A stretch of 64,000 nucleotides of DNA from Anastatus disparis (GCA_017163975.1 JAFFSR010000353.1:216001-280000); one strand, 5' to 3'; positions 53,364 to 64,000 are shown, counted from the stretch's first letter. Translations and numbers: made by a program. Notes: generated by a model not told the origin, from the sequence alone.

Positions 53364-54964
53364 CCCTGGTAGAAAATAGACTATTTATCATTTATTAACC
53401 ATTTTTTTTGGTCAATAAATATAATTAAAAACTGATCGAAAGATAGTGAAATAATAGATATATATTTTCGTATATTGACATATATCCGTGCACATACACT
53501 AGTGTGTTGATAATTAAAATTAATATATAATAAATAAATAGTTTAAACTTTTAAAATTTAGTTTGATTTATCCACGTAATATTATTTTATTTTAAAATTT
53601 ATATTGAGGTCATTTACGCCTTAATACATAGAAAGAAAGAGAGACGTTTGCGAACATGTGACTGCGCGTGTTTCCTAACCTTAAAAAACAAAAAAGTTTT
53701 TATCATAAAAACTGATTCTAAAATTTTATAGAAACGGGAAAAATCGTTCCATTACTATTATAATTGATGATAGTACCAATATTTTGGGTATTATTATTAG
53801 TGTTATTTTTTTAAATGCATGAACGACTGGAGAGAATCAATTTTTATAATGACACTACTTGAATTTCGAGTATTATTGATAATATTTCTTTAAATAAGTG
53901 CGTTTATTTTACGTGTCACAGTGGTTTATTTTTCTGATACTAGTTGAATATCAGTTGCATTTTCTCGTAAATTATGTTTCGTTAATTTGAAGGCCACTTT
54001 AGCCTCAGGACGTCAGCTACTTAAAATGGCTAAATTTTCTAAATTTTTAATTACGATACTAACTGGACTTCCTCGTAGGTGATGTTACGTCAACCTAGAG
54101 ATCACCTTAAACCTGGACATCATCTACGGAAAGTGACTGATATTTCTCAATTTCCAATTATGATACTAGCTGCACTCACCTGTAGATGATGTTATGCCGA
54201 CCTCGAGGTCACTTTAGTTACTTAGACATCGTCTACAGGGAGTGACCAATATTTCTGAATATTAAATTTCATTATTAGCTGTACTTTTTTGTAGATGATA
54301 TTACGTCAACCTAGATCATCTTTGATACCTGGACATCATCTGCAGAAAGAAACTGATATTTTTGAATATTTAATTATAATACTAGCTCACCTAGTATTAT
54401 GCACATCTAGTATTATAATCGAAGATTCACAAACATCATTTTCTTCCTGGACTAATGCTTAGGTGACGAGACCAGCCTCCAGGTCAACAAGACATTAACT
54501 ACGGAGAAGTACATCTAGTATTATAATTGAAAATATAGAAATTTTAGTCATTTCCAGGAGATGATGTCCAGGTGGCCAGGATGATCTCCAGATCAAGGAA
54601 AGATTATTTATTTAAAAGTCCATCTAGTACTCAGTAGTATAATACAATATAAAGATATACTTCACAATGTAAAAATATATCTGATCACGAAAGAAATATA
54701 TTATTCGATCCAGTGAGAAATACACTCTTAATTTGATTTAAAGTGATTACTTTTATTCAATTTGATTTTTTTAAATTAAACAAAGTAAATATTTAGTAAA
54801 ATTATTATTTGGCCATTGACATTATTTAGCTAGTTTTTGACTATTAACCGTCGGCATTTAGCAGATAAACTGATCATTTTCTAGTAATTGTTGGTCAACT
54901 ATTTACCATTTTTGAAAAAAATGGTTAAAATATGATTAGTTTATAATGAAAATTTCTACCAGGG
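53364..54964. mobile_element. Element with CCCTGGTAGAAA inverted ends and tandem-repeat arms
   Basis: CCCTGGTAGAAA at 53364 mirrors TTTCTACCAGGG at 54953-54964, with AACCATTTTTTT/AAAAAAATGGTT also mirrored inside. The left interior (53930-54390) holds about four diverged units of roughly 118 bp (GATACTAGCTG, GTAGATGATGTTA, CCTGGACATCATCTAC); the right interior (54420-54620) holds the same in reverse. 1.6 kb, no ORF. Target duplication not resolved. Confidence 0.65.
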
Positions 54965-55933
54965 AAGAGATTTAAGTTTGTTTTTATTTATTAAGTCTAT
55001 AAGGACATAATTTTTACAAATTTTAAAAATTATAAAAATTATTTTAAATTAAAAAAAAATTTTTTTTCTTATTTTAATTTAAAGAAAAGAGTTTATTTTT
55101 TTGATTTTAACAAAATATTTATCTTATTTTAAGCTCTAAAAAGTATTACATCGATATTTTATTCCGTTTTGATTTTGTAAGGAAACCAGTGGTACATAGT
55201 TATTCATGTGATTTTTTCTCAATTTGAATATCGCGCGTTCGCGCTTTCGCGGTGGTTCGGTTCGTACGATTTCGCTACATTACAAAAAAATATTAGTAAG
55301 TTTTGTGGTTTAATTTTATATCAAATTATTAATTTTTGATAAATTACACGTTCGCGAGTTATTTTGTATTTTATTATATGCGCCTGAAATTCTACATTTA
55401 TGTGAATAAAAAGTGTATTTAAAGCATAAAATCTTGAATTGATATTAAGATTGCTAACCTCAAATATCAAATAATCAAAGAGATACAAGAGGCAGATTTG
55501 TTAACCAACATCAAGATAGAAAACGATCTACAGGAAGATCTAAAAAGAGGCCAAGAATATTTCTTGGTAAGAGTAAACAAAATTCTCCTGGAGCTAAAAG
55601 AAGTAGACCCTCTACTTCTTTTTCTAATTTGAAAAAAACAAAATTTTCAAACCCAGGACAAAAAATAGAAATGTTGATGTCAATATTCTATCTCTTATGT
55701 TAGAAAAATTGTGTTGCAGTGTGCGCCATCATAAGATTAAATCTATTGAAACCTCTTTCCGAGGATAAGGATTCAAAATTAATTTTACTTGTAATTTTTG
55801 TGGCGAATAAGCAGCTGTAAACTCTAACAAGAGAGAAAGTACTATGGACAATACGTATAAAGTTAACAGATATAATATTCTTGCTGCTCGTGCACTTGGC
55901 CATGGACTTGCAAGTTTGTCTAGTTTTCGTAGT
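54965..55933. other. Spacer with GC patch and a possible coding remnant
   Basis: 55228-55280 is a GC-richer CGCG patch. 55490-55695 can be read on the plus strand as a Lys/Arg/Ser-rich stretch (DRKRSTGRSKKRPRIFLG), which could be the basic tail of some retroelement protein, but is too short to assign. Confidence 0.3.
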
Positions 55934-56322
55934 TTAAGAGCAGGCCGAACTATCTGTTTTTTTCTAATAGAGTTTTTTATCACTTATCGAAACACCATCC
56001 GTTGTATCAAGAAAAAAATAGTAGCCCCCGCTAGATATTGGTATAATAAGTAAATTTTGTAATAACAATCAAATTATTTTACTGTGTAGTTTTTGAATAA
56101 TATGTGACCTACCAAAAGAGATAGGTTATATTCTAGTTCGTTAGTAGGTCTCATATTATTCAAAAACTACGCGATAGAATAATTTGATTATTATTACAAA
56201 ATTTACTTATTATACTAATATCTAGCGGGGGCTACTATTTTTTTCTTGATACAACGGATGGTGTTTCGACAAATGATAAAAAACTCTATTAGACAAAGAC
56301 AGATAGTTCGGCCTGCTCTTAA
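55934..56322. mobile_element. TTAA foldback MITE, GAGCAGGCCGAAC termini
   Basis: 389-bp near-perfect palindrome from TTAAGAGCAGGCCGAACT to its reverse complement, loop near 56110-56145. Short frames inside are palindrome artefacts. Confidence 0.8.
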
Positions 56323-56534
56323 TAGATTTTTTTAAGCCAGTTGTCCAGTCAGCATTCAGTGTTATAAATGGTTGAATAACAAAAGTATACGAACAAGTGG
56401 CAAAAGGTTCTACATCTGAAGCTGTTAAAAAATAACTTGAATCGACTTCTCCAAATAGTGCTGATCTTGATATAACTTTCTCAAGATGTTGGAGAAATTT
56501 AACATCGATCTTGGAAATGTATCTGTCGAGTGGG

Positions 56535-56773
56535 TCGGGACTTTGAATGATAGAAGATGATCCAATGTAGAGTGATCAAGTTAGTCTCATTCGAAAGAAG
56601 CACATATGCTAAAAAGAAAAGTACGAATAGGTGTGATGGATTTCTATACACCGTCGGGACTTTGAATGATAGAAGATGATTCAATGTAGAGTGATCAAGT
56701 TAGTCTCATTCGAAAAAAAGCACATATGCTAAAAAGAAAAGTACGAATAGGTGTGATGGATTTCTATACACCG
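56535..56773. repeat. 119-bp tandem duplication
   Basis: TCGGGACTTTGAATGATAGA starts at 56535 and again at 56654. The copies are almost identical through TGGATTTCTATACACCG. Recent local duplication. The surrounding 56323-57010 stretch shows no gene. Confidence 0.85.
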
Positions 56774-57010
56774 GGTGCATATTAAATTCATGTAAGTGTA
56801 TAATTCTTTTTAATATTACATGTTTATATGTAAATTCTATTTATAAATTTTAATATTAATTATAAAATAAATTTTGAACCTAAATTTGATTTCTTAGTTT
56901 TGAATTGCAAAATAAAATATAAAATGATTACCCCACATTAAATATTAGTTTTTAGTTTTCAGCTGATTTAAAGTTAGTACGAGTAATTCTAACAACCATC
57001 AGTATAACAG

Positions 57011-57397
57011 TTAAGAGGAGGTCACGTATCTCTGTTTTTTTCTAATTAAAGAATTGAGTTTTTTACAGAAACTAATAACTTTAGCAAAAAATTAAGAGAA
57101 AGCCGCATCTTGTATTAAAAAAAGCAATATTTTCTTTAATAAGAAAAAATTAATTTTATTGCTTCGTTCTCAAGAAAACCTTGAAAAACAAAATTGTCCA
57201 CCCTAACCTCTATGATTTAAGTTTTTCAAGGTTTTCTTAAGAACGAAGCAATAAAATTAATTTTTTCTTATCAAAGAAAATATTGCTTTTTTTAATACAA
57301 GATGCGGCTTTCTCTTCATTTTTTGATAAAGTTATTAGTTTTTTTGAAAAAATCATTTCTTTGATTAGAAAAGGACAGAGATACGTGACCTCCTCTT
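57011..57397. mobile_element. TTAA foldback MITE, GAGGAGGTCAC termini
   Basis: 387-bp palindrome, TTAAGAGGAGGTCACG and CGTGACCTCCTCTTAA, centre near 57205. Same subfamily as 15534-15904. Confidence 0.8.
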
Positions 57398-57561
57398 AAC
57401 TATATATTTGTTGAGTCTTACAACAAATACATAGTTTCATTGGTAAAAAAGGATAAGTACTAATAAAATATCTTATAATAAGAAAAACTATTATTATTGC
57501 TTATTTTAATAACTTATATATTTTTGGATTTCAGCTTTATCGAGTTGATAACAAAGTTCTC

Positions 57562-57628
57562 TTGTCTGGTATCTCTTTTTATATTAAAGGCTAATATAAA
57601 CAAGAGATACCAGGCAAAAATTATTTTA
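57562..57628. repeat. Small hairpin
   Basis: TTGTCTGGTATCTCTT is inverted as AAGAGATACCAGGCAA about 25 bp on, with TATATTA/TAATATA inside. Confidence 0.6.
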
Positions 57629-57729
57629 CAAAAGATTAGTATATTATTAATAATTCAAGTTATATATAATAACTCAAATCTTTAAAGATGTTTTTCTCGA
57701 ATAATGAATTTTTAAAATTTTAGGTACTG

Positions 57730-58037
57730 GACCGTAAGGTTTAAACTGAACCCATGGATGGATTTGACTTTTCCCAAACAGTTTTAGCTCCAGTATTAGT
57801 ATCATTCTCGCATGAATGGAGGATTTTAAAATTGAATGACTGGAAGTGATTAAAAAATCGAAAAATAAGGTAAAAATATTGAAATTTATTAAAAAATTTA
57901 ATATTTTTTGTTGAAAAGTAAAAATTTATTTGTATTTCAGAAATTCCTTCATTCATGTGAAAATTATACTAATATTGAAGCCAAAACTATTCGGAAAAGT
58001 TAAATCTATCCATGGGTTCAGCGTATACCTTACGGTC
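57730..58037. mobile_element. Small palindromic MITE, GACCGTAAGG ends
   Basis: GACCGTAAGG at 57730 is inverted at 58028-58037; CTGAACCCATGGAT and its complement continue the arms, which extend about 100 bp each with moderate divergence. 308 bp; target duplication unclear. Confidence 0.65.
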
Positions 58038-58309
58038 AAGAGCTTACAAGTACAAAGGTTCATCGAATGATTGTAGGCTTATAGCTAAAAAAAATTGGCT
58101 TATATTAGCTCAAATTAAAGGTATTTCAGTCTACTTTAAGATATTTTATTCATTAAAAAAAATAAAGCTAAATATTATGTATATTGAATATTTTTCTTTG
58201 CAGGTTATAAAAGTGTTTTGTCCTTATACGATTTATACATATCTGTATATGTATATATTTAATCAACAAGAGCTGATTCAATTATTAATATCCATCACCT
58301 GATTTAAAA
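58038..58309. other. Short AT-rich stretch
   Basis: ATTTAATCAACAAGAGCTGA and TTATTAATATCCATCACCTG at 58257-58305 recur at 59287-59335. No gene. Confidence 0.4.
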
Positions 58310-58319
58310 TAGTATATTA

Positions 58320-58440
58320 CGCACCAAGGGAGGGAAGGGGGACATTCTACCGGCGCCTATGTTATCGCCCGAGCCGAAGGCGAGGGCGATAAACGCGCGG
58401 GTTAAGATGTCCCCCTTCACTCCCGTGGCGCGTATACAAT
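58320..58440. repeat. GC-rich palindromic block 2
   Basis: GTATATTACGCACCAAGGGAG and AGGGGGACATCTT-type arms are mirrored around ATCGCCCGAGCCGAAGGCGA. One open frame on the minus strand runs through it without a domain. Confidence 0.5.
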
Positions 58441-58499
58441 TTTTTACCATAGCCAAGCCGAAAGTTGTCAACTGAAATTACGTATAACGTAAACGTTAT

Positions 58500-58705
58500 G
58501 CTATATTGTTCTACTAGATACACTACACGGTAACACTCGTAATGATAATTCATTAATAAAAAAAGATGTTATGAATTATTCTAATTTTTCATCACACACA
58601 TTTTTAAAGATTCTATACTTTATTCTACTATATACACTACACGATAATACACTACACGGTAACACTCGTAATGATAGTTCATTAATAAAAAAAAAATGTA
58701 TTATT
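58500..58705. repeat. Local duplication of TACACTACACGGTAACACTC
   Basis: TACACTACACGGTAACACTC, TAATGATA and TTCATTAATAAAAAA occur at about 58518-58563 and 58650-58690, with TACACTACACGATAA between them. No gene. Confidence 0.6.
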
Positions 58706-59111
58706 TAATCTGATAGAGTTATTCTTCGATACACTCTGTTTCAATGCACACATTTTTCATCACACACATTTTTAACTAAATAATAATATAATACAATGTT
58801 TACATATATATTATAATGTATACATTTTGTTTTTTTTGTTTCAAATTTAAGAGATTTTGAAAAAGAAACAGAAGAAGATTTTGATATCTGCCTTTGTTTT
58901 GTTCTTACTATGACTTTTGATGAAGAGCAAAAAGGCTATAGGTATATTAGACATTATATGGGGAAAGGAAAGAGACGGAGAGATATAACGTATGCTATAC
59001 TCTGTCGTTAGCGCCTGCGCAGAACGTTCTTTTTGCTTTCTGTCCCGGCAAGAATGTGAGACTTTCGGTTGAAGTAGTGGGGATGAAAGTTGAAACTTTC
59101 GGGTTGGATAT

Positions 59112-59229
59112 GGTAAAAAATATTTTTTTGATCCTCAGGGCGCAAAATTCGATTTTCTATGCTTGTCAAGCGGGTGCAAAATAGTGCAATCCTGCCCTAG
59201 AGCGCAAAATTGGCGCATGCGCCAATTTT

Positions 59230-59286
<57 letters not shown>

Positions 59287-59420
59287 CTATTTAATCAACA
59301 AGAGCTGATTAAATTATTAATATCCATCACCTGATTTAAAAAATATTTTTTTGACCCTCAGGGCGCAAAATTCGATTTTCTATGCTTGACAAACATAGAA
59401 AATCGAATTTTTTACCCTTT
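59112..59420. repeat. Direct repeats around a (TA)n tract
   Basis: AAAATATTTTTTTGA-CCTCAGGGCGCAAAATTCGATTTTC type sequence at about 59118-59165 recurs at 59340-59388. AAATTGGCGCATGCGCCAATTT (22-bp palindrome, 59205-59226) and (TA)n at 59228-59282 lie between. 58706-59111 shows nothing else. Confidence 0.6.
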
Positions 59421-59439
59421 GGATAAAAAAACAGTATGT

Positions 59440-59560
59440 GTACCACGGGTACAAGGGGATTCGCAGCCCTCGTGCGAATTTAGCGCTCTCGCTTCGTTCG
59501 GGCGCTCATTCGCACTCTGGCCGGAATCCCCTATTTTGCACTCTTGGTACACAATGTACT
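59440..59560. repeat. GC-rich palindromic block 3
   Basis: GTACCACGGGTACAAGGGGATTC-type left arm mirrors GAATCCCCTATTTTGCACTC and TTGGTAC on the right, around AGCGCTCTCGCTTCGTTCGG. Same design as blocks 1 and 2. Confidence 0.5.
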
Positions 59561-60345
59561 ATTAATATTTCCTGCGCACTACACTTAATAGTTGTAACAT
59601 TTTTTTTTCAATTCACATACTGTTTCACCTTATTTAATTGAATGCTTTTGGGAAATTGAAATTGATTTTGGGAAATGTATTTCAGTCGTCTTGAATCTAC
59701 TTGTGGAGTTTGGTCTAAATCTATGACTGGAAGGTGAAACACTCTTCTTCTTAGATAATTCTTAAACTTTAACAGAATTGAACCGTAATTATTTATTCAA
59801 TTTATAACTTTATTTTATGTTCAATAAATTATTTTACAGTAGAAGTACAAAAATACATCCAAAGTCCATTCTAAAGGAATAGATGTTGATTATCCTTTCT
59901 TTTTTTATGTTCTATTTAAATAGAATGTGAGCTTCTGATAATTTAAGAGCTGCATAAAATAAAACCCTAAGTTGATTCACAATTTTTTCAAGTTAATGAG
60001 CAATATTGGACAAATTTCCAATTATCAACAGACATTAATATCATATTTGATTATTATTATCAAGAGAAAAAACAGATTTGTTAAGACACTAAGGGCTTTA
60101 TTCTAGTAAGGCTTTTATAACTTTTATCGGTTACATTTCGAAATAATTTAGAAATTTCGACACTAATACAGATATGATGATTTGTAGTATGGGTATATAT
60201 ATATATATATATAAAACATAAAAATAAATAAATTTCACAATATACATCTGTTTTAGGAAGTTAGTCATCATCATCATTGATGCTAAACAGTAATGTGGAT
60301 TACTTTAATTAAATACTGTACTAATTAATAAAATTATTTGTTTAA
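59561..60345. other. AT-rich spacer
   Basis: No ORF, element end or repeat recognised other than a short (TA)n near 60197. Confidence 0.4.
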
Positions 60346-60371
60346 ATTAAGAGGTGGTCGAGTATATCTGT
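60346..60371. mobile_element. Truncated TTAA foldback MITE end
   Basis: TTAAGAGGTGGTCGAGTATA matches the left end at 16066 and is cut by the LTR that begins at 60372, so the LTR element landed in a MITE. Confidence 0.6.
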
Positions 60372-61284
60372 TGCGATGATTCAAAAATCGCGCAAGATTT
60401 AGTACTTGCGCTCAGCCGCTACAAGACGCTACTCCTGCAACGGGAATAGCGAGCTCTGTAGCATATATAAGCGAGCCGCTGAGCCAGCAAGCAGACTCTC
60501 TCCCCTTCCACTGTATAAGAGTGGAATTCCTCGATACACCGGGAGGTATCCTTACCTATATTTCTTTCTCCAGCTATGTAAGGGTGCGATTGCCCGACAT
60601 AGCCTCCTATCTTTCCGTCAGTGTAAGGGTGGGATTGCCCGACACTGACTCCTAATTTCTACCCCCACCATTGCTGGTCAAGGTAGACTCCTCCGTTGGT
60701 CTTCGACCAAAAATCTCCCCCATCTTCTCCACTCATGGTTCAGAGACTTACCTTCCTAGTTTTCCTGTATTACCTTACCTGGCTCCGATACCGACTGCGC
60801 CGAACTCCGCCGATAAAGTAGATCGCGAATTTACCCACCAAGTGTATATTATTATATAATTAACCGTTGTATTTCTTTTCTTTGTTTTATTTGTTACAGC
60901 CGATAAATACGAGCTAGCGCCACCTAGCAGTCAAGAAGACAACTAAAGATTTTTCTTTTCTGTTTCAACGTACGAAACATTATTACATAAAATTACAATT
61001 TTCTTTTGTTATTCAGTATTATTATTTAATCGACGTTGTAATTATTCTTGTTATTAATATTCTTTTTTGATTATTCACATTTTATTCTTTTCAAATATTA
61101 ATTCCTTTTAATTGATTTCTTTATTTTTCTTATTATTAATTTTTATTAATTTCTTAAGGTTAGGTTAGTTTTAGTATGTAAGTTTGAACTTTGGCCTCCG
61201 AGAATCAACCATCTGCAGCGCCCTCTAAACGTCTGACACCTACGACACCAAGATCTAATCAAGGCAAAAAGGCCAAACGTTACA
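60372..61284 (+). repeat. 5' LTR
   Basis: Begins TGCGATGATTCAAAAATCGC and is placed to end GTTACA just before a TGG primer-binding site. Contains GCATATATAAGC (60461-60472) as TATA box and two copies of TGTAAGGGTG-GATTGCCCGACA at about 60576-60600 and 60620-60645. The 3' boundary is uncertain because a second primer-like site occurs 94 bp on. Confidence 0.65.
60461..60470 (+). promoter_or_regulatory. LTR TATA box
   Basis: GCATATATAA about 90 bp into the LTR, also present in the 3' LTR at about 63890-63899. Confidence 0.5.
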
Positions 61285-61303
61285 TGGCACTGCGAACAGG
61301 GAC
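61285..61303 (+). other. Primer-binding site
   Basis: TGGCACTGCGAACAGGGAC directly after the LTR CA end. A second, similar TGGCGCAACCGAACAGGGAC is at 61379-61398. Both have preceding AAACGT-ACA, so one arose by duplication. tRNA not identified. Confidence 0.55.
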
Positions 61304-61633
61304 TTGATCCATAAACCTCGCTTAACTTCTTTCACCCTGTCCGTCCGCCATTGTAACCAAACGTCACATGGCGCAACCGAACAGGGACCGGAAAAATTTT
61401 TTTTCTTCCGTAATTCTTTTCCGTCCAAGTAAATTCGAATTTTTAATTTAATTTTCCGATTCTGCAACTTAAGTTGCATGGCGCTCGAAAATCTCGCCCG
61501 TGATTCTGATAAAAACCCAAATGGGAAAAATCTCGTTATGTGAACTGGTGAATAAGTCATACTCTTCTTGGCCGCCTTAGATAGTAGGGTATAAAAATTT
61601 TTTTTCTTCCGTAATATATACTAGAATACCAAA

Positions 61634-62590
61634 ATGAAGAAAGACTGGGTTTATAAATTGACCCCCGTCGAACTTGCAGACCACTTACGCGACACTCGTC
61701 TAGCGACAACCGGAACACTCATAGAACGCGCTTTATTTTTAGGCTACGTATCACGTCACCTAGATTTGTATGAAAACGCACCCGATGATCCCACCGATTA
61801 CAACGAAGAAACAGATAAAAACACCGATCGATTATTATACGCTGAATTATCGGGTTCGATCAATGCAAATGGACAAACCGATGCTAACTCACTTACTGTA
61901 AACGCGCCGTTATCTTTACCAAACACCAAAAGTTTAACTAGCAGTGCATCAATCATCTCTCAACTTCCTAACGACACCGCAAGCACAATCGAACGAATGA
62001 GAAAATGGAACGTACATTTCGACGGTAGAGACGTGTATACCTTTTTAGAAAGAGTTCAAGATCTAAAAATCGCATATGAAATTCCGGACGCGAAATTCCT
62101 CCAAGGATTTCCCTAGTTATTACGTGGAGATGCACAATTATGGTATAGAAACTGCGCTCCCGAAATTAACTCTTTCCAGCAATTAATCACACGTCTACGT
62201 GTCTATTATTTGTCTCCTGGTGAATTACGCCATCTTGATCGGCTAATCATAAACCGGAAGCAAGGCCGAAACGAGGACATCCGTAAATACGTGACTTCTC
62301 TTGCCACCTTACTGCGACGACGTGGCGACATAACGTTACAGCAACAACTAGAAAACATTTACAGCAACATGCGACCCGTTTCGCGCCTCCACATACGTAG
62401 GTCGGATTTTTCTTACATTGAACGCGTTTTCTTAATCCAACGCGTCGATGAAATTGAAGAAATTAAACTCCAGATAAGGGATACTCGGTCACCTACTAAA
62501 CCAACGCATCCAAACACGGCGGCATCTACCACACAGCAATACTCACGGACTTGTTGGGAGGTGCAAGGGCAAAGGGCGCCGTCGTTTTGA
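61634..62590 (+). pseudogene. gag: Gag of the defective LTR retrotransposon
   Basis: ATG 61634. The N-terminal 100 residues are a linker with a short DHLRDTRLATTGT segment; WNVHFDGRDVYTFLERVQDL (about residues 121-140) opens the gypsy-type capsid domain, followed after a TAG stop (62114-62116) by LLRGDAQLWYRNCAPEI and YYLSPGELRHLDRLI in the same frame. A frameshift near 62550 separates the nucleocapsid: FCSFCGKNGTMTKNC has the C-x2-C and final C of a knuckle but Thr where His is expected. Both changes are inactivating. Capsid role is inferred from the family. Confidence 0.75.
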
Positions 62591-62679
62591 TTGCACTAAC
62601 CCCGGAAAGATTTTCTGTTCATTTTGTGGGAAAAACGGTACCATGACTAAAAATTGTCACTGTAAAGGGGCATAAAGAC

Positions 62680-63488
62680 TCCGAGTAAATCGGCCAGAAC
62701 TAGGAACCCGACCAATTCTAACAATTCGTAACCCTCACGAGGCCTATGAAAACCGCTATTTCCTCTATTTCCGAATAGGTAACAAGTCAGTTGAGGCTTT
62801 AATGGATCCGGGGTCAATAACTTCTTTCGCAAGACCAGAAGTCGTCGACCATTGTCTGAAATCCGGCTGGACTCTTGAAAAGGAGCAACTCATAATCGGT
62901 CTAGCGAATGGATTGAAAGCAGAATCGACACAAACTATCTCTGGGCCTTTCACGCATAAAAACCACCGTTTCGAACATAATTTCTCGATATTAGAAAATC
63001 TATGTTTCGATCTATTACTTGGAATGGACCTACTAGTTAAAATAGGGATGCGTATCTCGATAGGAGGACAAACGATAGAAACAATCCGCGATCCTGCCAG
63101 ACAGGTTTTTCTCATTAATACGATGTCTACCTTAAAAAATTTTTCTCAAAACGAAGAAAACAACGGTCAAATCGATTCGTCGAATCCCGCGCCTATTAAA
63201 GAGCAACCGCTAACCGCACCTCAGTGCAGCACCGCAGAACCAGCGAATCACGTCGCCGAGATCATGGTTCCTCAATACATTGGCGATCAAAAAGACTGTT
63301 ATAAAATGGTTTTCGCTCGTGGCAAATCCGTCGATTCCACGCCCACCTATCTGAAGGACGATAGGGATTTTATAGCCCCTGGAGCATTACAGAACCACCT
63401 AGACAAGCTCAGTAGGCTGAAAGACGCGCTTCAACTCGCGAGAGACAATATAACTCAAAGTTTTCACGTGACAGCGCGAGACCGCTGA
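62680..63488 (+). pseudogene. Retropepsin fused by deletion to an integrase C-terminal tail
   Basis: The frame is open from about 62680. Protease: RYFLYFRIGNKSVEALMDPG with DPG where the catalytic motif should be Asp-Thr/Ser-Gly, then the flap-side and LCFDLLLGMDLLVKIGMRI, the expected LLG-D motif. After residue about 155 (from ATG 62802) a Pro/Ser linker leads into YLKDDRDFIAPGALQNHLDK and LKDALQLARDNITQSFHVTA, which resembles the region before the C-terminal domain of gypsy integrases. RT, RNase H and integrase core are absent, so a large deletion joined the two ends in frame, near 63280. Stop TGA at 63486. Confidence 0.65.
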
Positions 63489-63787
63489 CAAAGCCGCAAA
63501 GCTATCGGTTCGTCTAAGAAAAATAAATTTGCTGATCTTAAAGGCACACGACGACTCGATCACCTGTCATGTGCGTACGAAAGATCTTAAACCAACGAAT
63601 CAACTCGCTGGTTATTCACGCAATGAGCCGAGGATTTCCAGCATCACCACTCCATCTGAAAGCTGCATCATCAATTGAGGTAGTTTGATTTTTTTTTAAT
63701 TGTACTTAACTAGTTATACCATTCATGATTAAGGTTACTTAAACTGTTAGTTTAGTTTAGGTTCGTTCGCAAGCTTCACTCTTCCAA
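63489..63787 (+). other. Remaining 3' internal region
   Basis: Right after the stop another frame reads LRKINLLILKAHDDSITCHV, probably the end of the same polyprotein after a frameshift. It then becomes noncoding, AT-rich sequence. Confidence 0.4.
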
Positions 63788-63800
63788 GCGAGAGGGGGTG
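63788..63800 (+). other. Polypurine tract
   Basis: GCGAGAGGGGGTG immediately precedes the 3' LTR, the standard plus-strand primer position. Confidence 0.6.
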
Positions 63801-64000
63801 TGCGATGATTCAAAAATCGCGCTAGACTTAGTACTTGCGCTCAGCCGCTTCAAGGCGCTACTCCTGCAACGGGAATAGCGAGCTCTGTAGCATATATAAG
63901 CGAGCCGCTGAGCCCGCAGGAAAACTCTCTCCCCTTCCTCTGTATAAGAAAGGAATCGCTCGATACAGTGGGAGGTATCCTTACCTATATTCCTGTCTCC
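63801..64000 (+). repeat. 3' LTR, truncated by the window end
   Basis: Begins TGCGATGATTCAAAAATCGC like the 5' LTR and matches its first 200 bp with scattered substitutions. The rest lies outside the window. Confidence 0.8.

Larger units (their letters stand above)
60372..64000 (+). mobile_element. Defective Ty3/gypsy-type LTR retrotransposon, runs off the window
   Basis: Order: 5' LTR, primer-binding site, gag pseudogene, protease joined to an integrase tail, polypurine tract, 3' LTR (truncated by the window edge). The first 200 bp of the two LTRs differ at roughly 15-20 positions, so insertion is much older than the 5.9-15.5 kb array. Reverse transcriptase, RNase H and integrase core are deleted. 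It cannot move without help. Confidence 0.75.

Noticed and set aside
60406..60859. Plus-strand frames in the 5' LTR
   Set aside because: They lie in LTR sequence upstream of the primer-binding site and lack domains.

Overview
The window looks like a repeat-rich block of an AT-rich insect nuclear genome, possibly hymenopteran; that placement rests on the mix of mobile-element families and is weak. I found no host gene, tRNA, rRNA or prokaryotic feature. Almost everything recognisable is transposable elements and satellites, stacked inside one another several layers deep.

Layout. 1-4.3 kb: a palindromic short-repeat array, a 0.61-kb tandem repeat carrying two MITE insertions, and two further MITEs. 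4.3-23.5 kb: one degenerate non-LTR retrotransposon (I/R1/LOA type: ORF1 with a decayed zinc knuckle; ORF2 with APE endonuclease, reverse transcriptase and RNase H remnants). It is split by a 9.6-kb tandem LTR-retrotransposon array (LTR-gag-LTR-gag-LTR-gag-LTR in a single 4-bp target duplication), three TTAA foldback elements, a hAT-like MITE and two copies of a 1.3-kb hairpin repeat. 23.5-31.8 kb: diverged satellites, a (CA)n tract, a third hairpin-repeat copy, half of a foldback element, and a broken DDE transposase pseudogene on the minus strand.

31.8-51.7 kb: a second nest. The outer layer is a DNA transposon with GGGAAC termini and TAA target duplication, whose minus-strand transposase gene starts near 51.2 kb and ends near 33.7 kb. 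Its interior was invaded by a non-autonomous Helitron (32.0-33.6 kb), an 11-kb element with 1.53-kb near-identical inverted repeats and its own four-exon transposase gene (35.7-46.7 kb), and a minus-strand Helitron remnant with a Pif1-type helicase (46.7-50.1 kb). 51.7-60.3 kb: a 1.6-kb inverted-repeat element with tandem arms, further TTAA foldback elements, small MITEs and three GC-rich palindromic blocks. 60.4-64.0 kb: a Ty3/gypsy-type LTR retrotransposon with decayed gag and a protease/integrase-tail fusion lacking reverse transcriptase; its 3' LTR runs off the window.

No set of genes here forms a functional pathway. The biology is that of element invasion: non-autonomous elements (gag-only LTR units, foldback MITEs, the hairpin repeat) outnumber elements with enzymes, and every enzyme-coding copy seen is disrupted. 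The freshest events are the gag-only LTR array, the hairpin repeat and the 1.53-kb inverted repeats, all nearly identical between copies. Family names are from recognised motifs, not from database searches.
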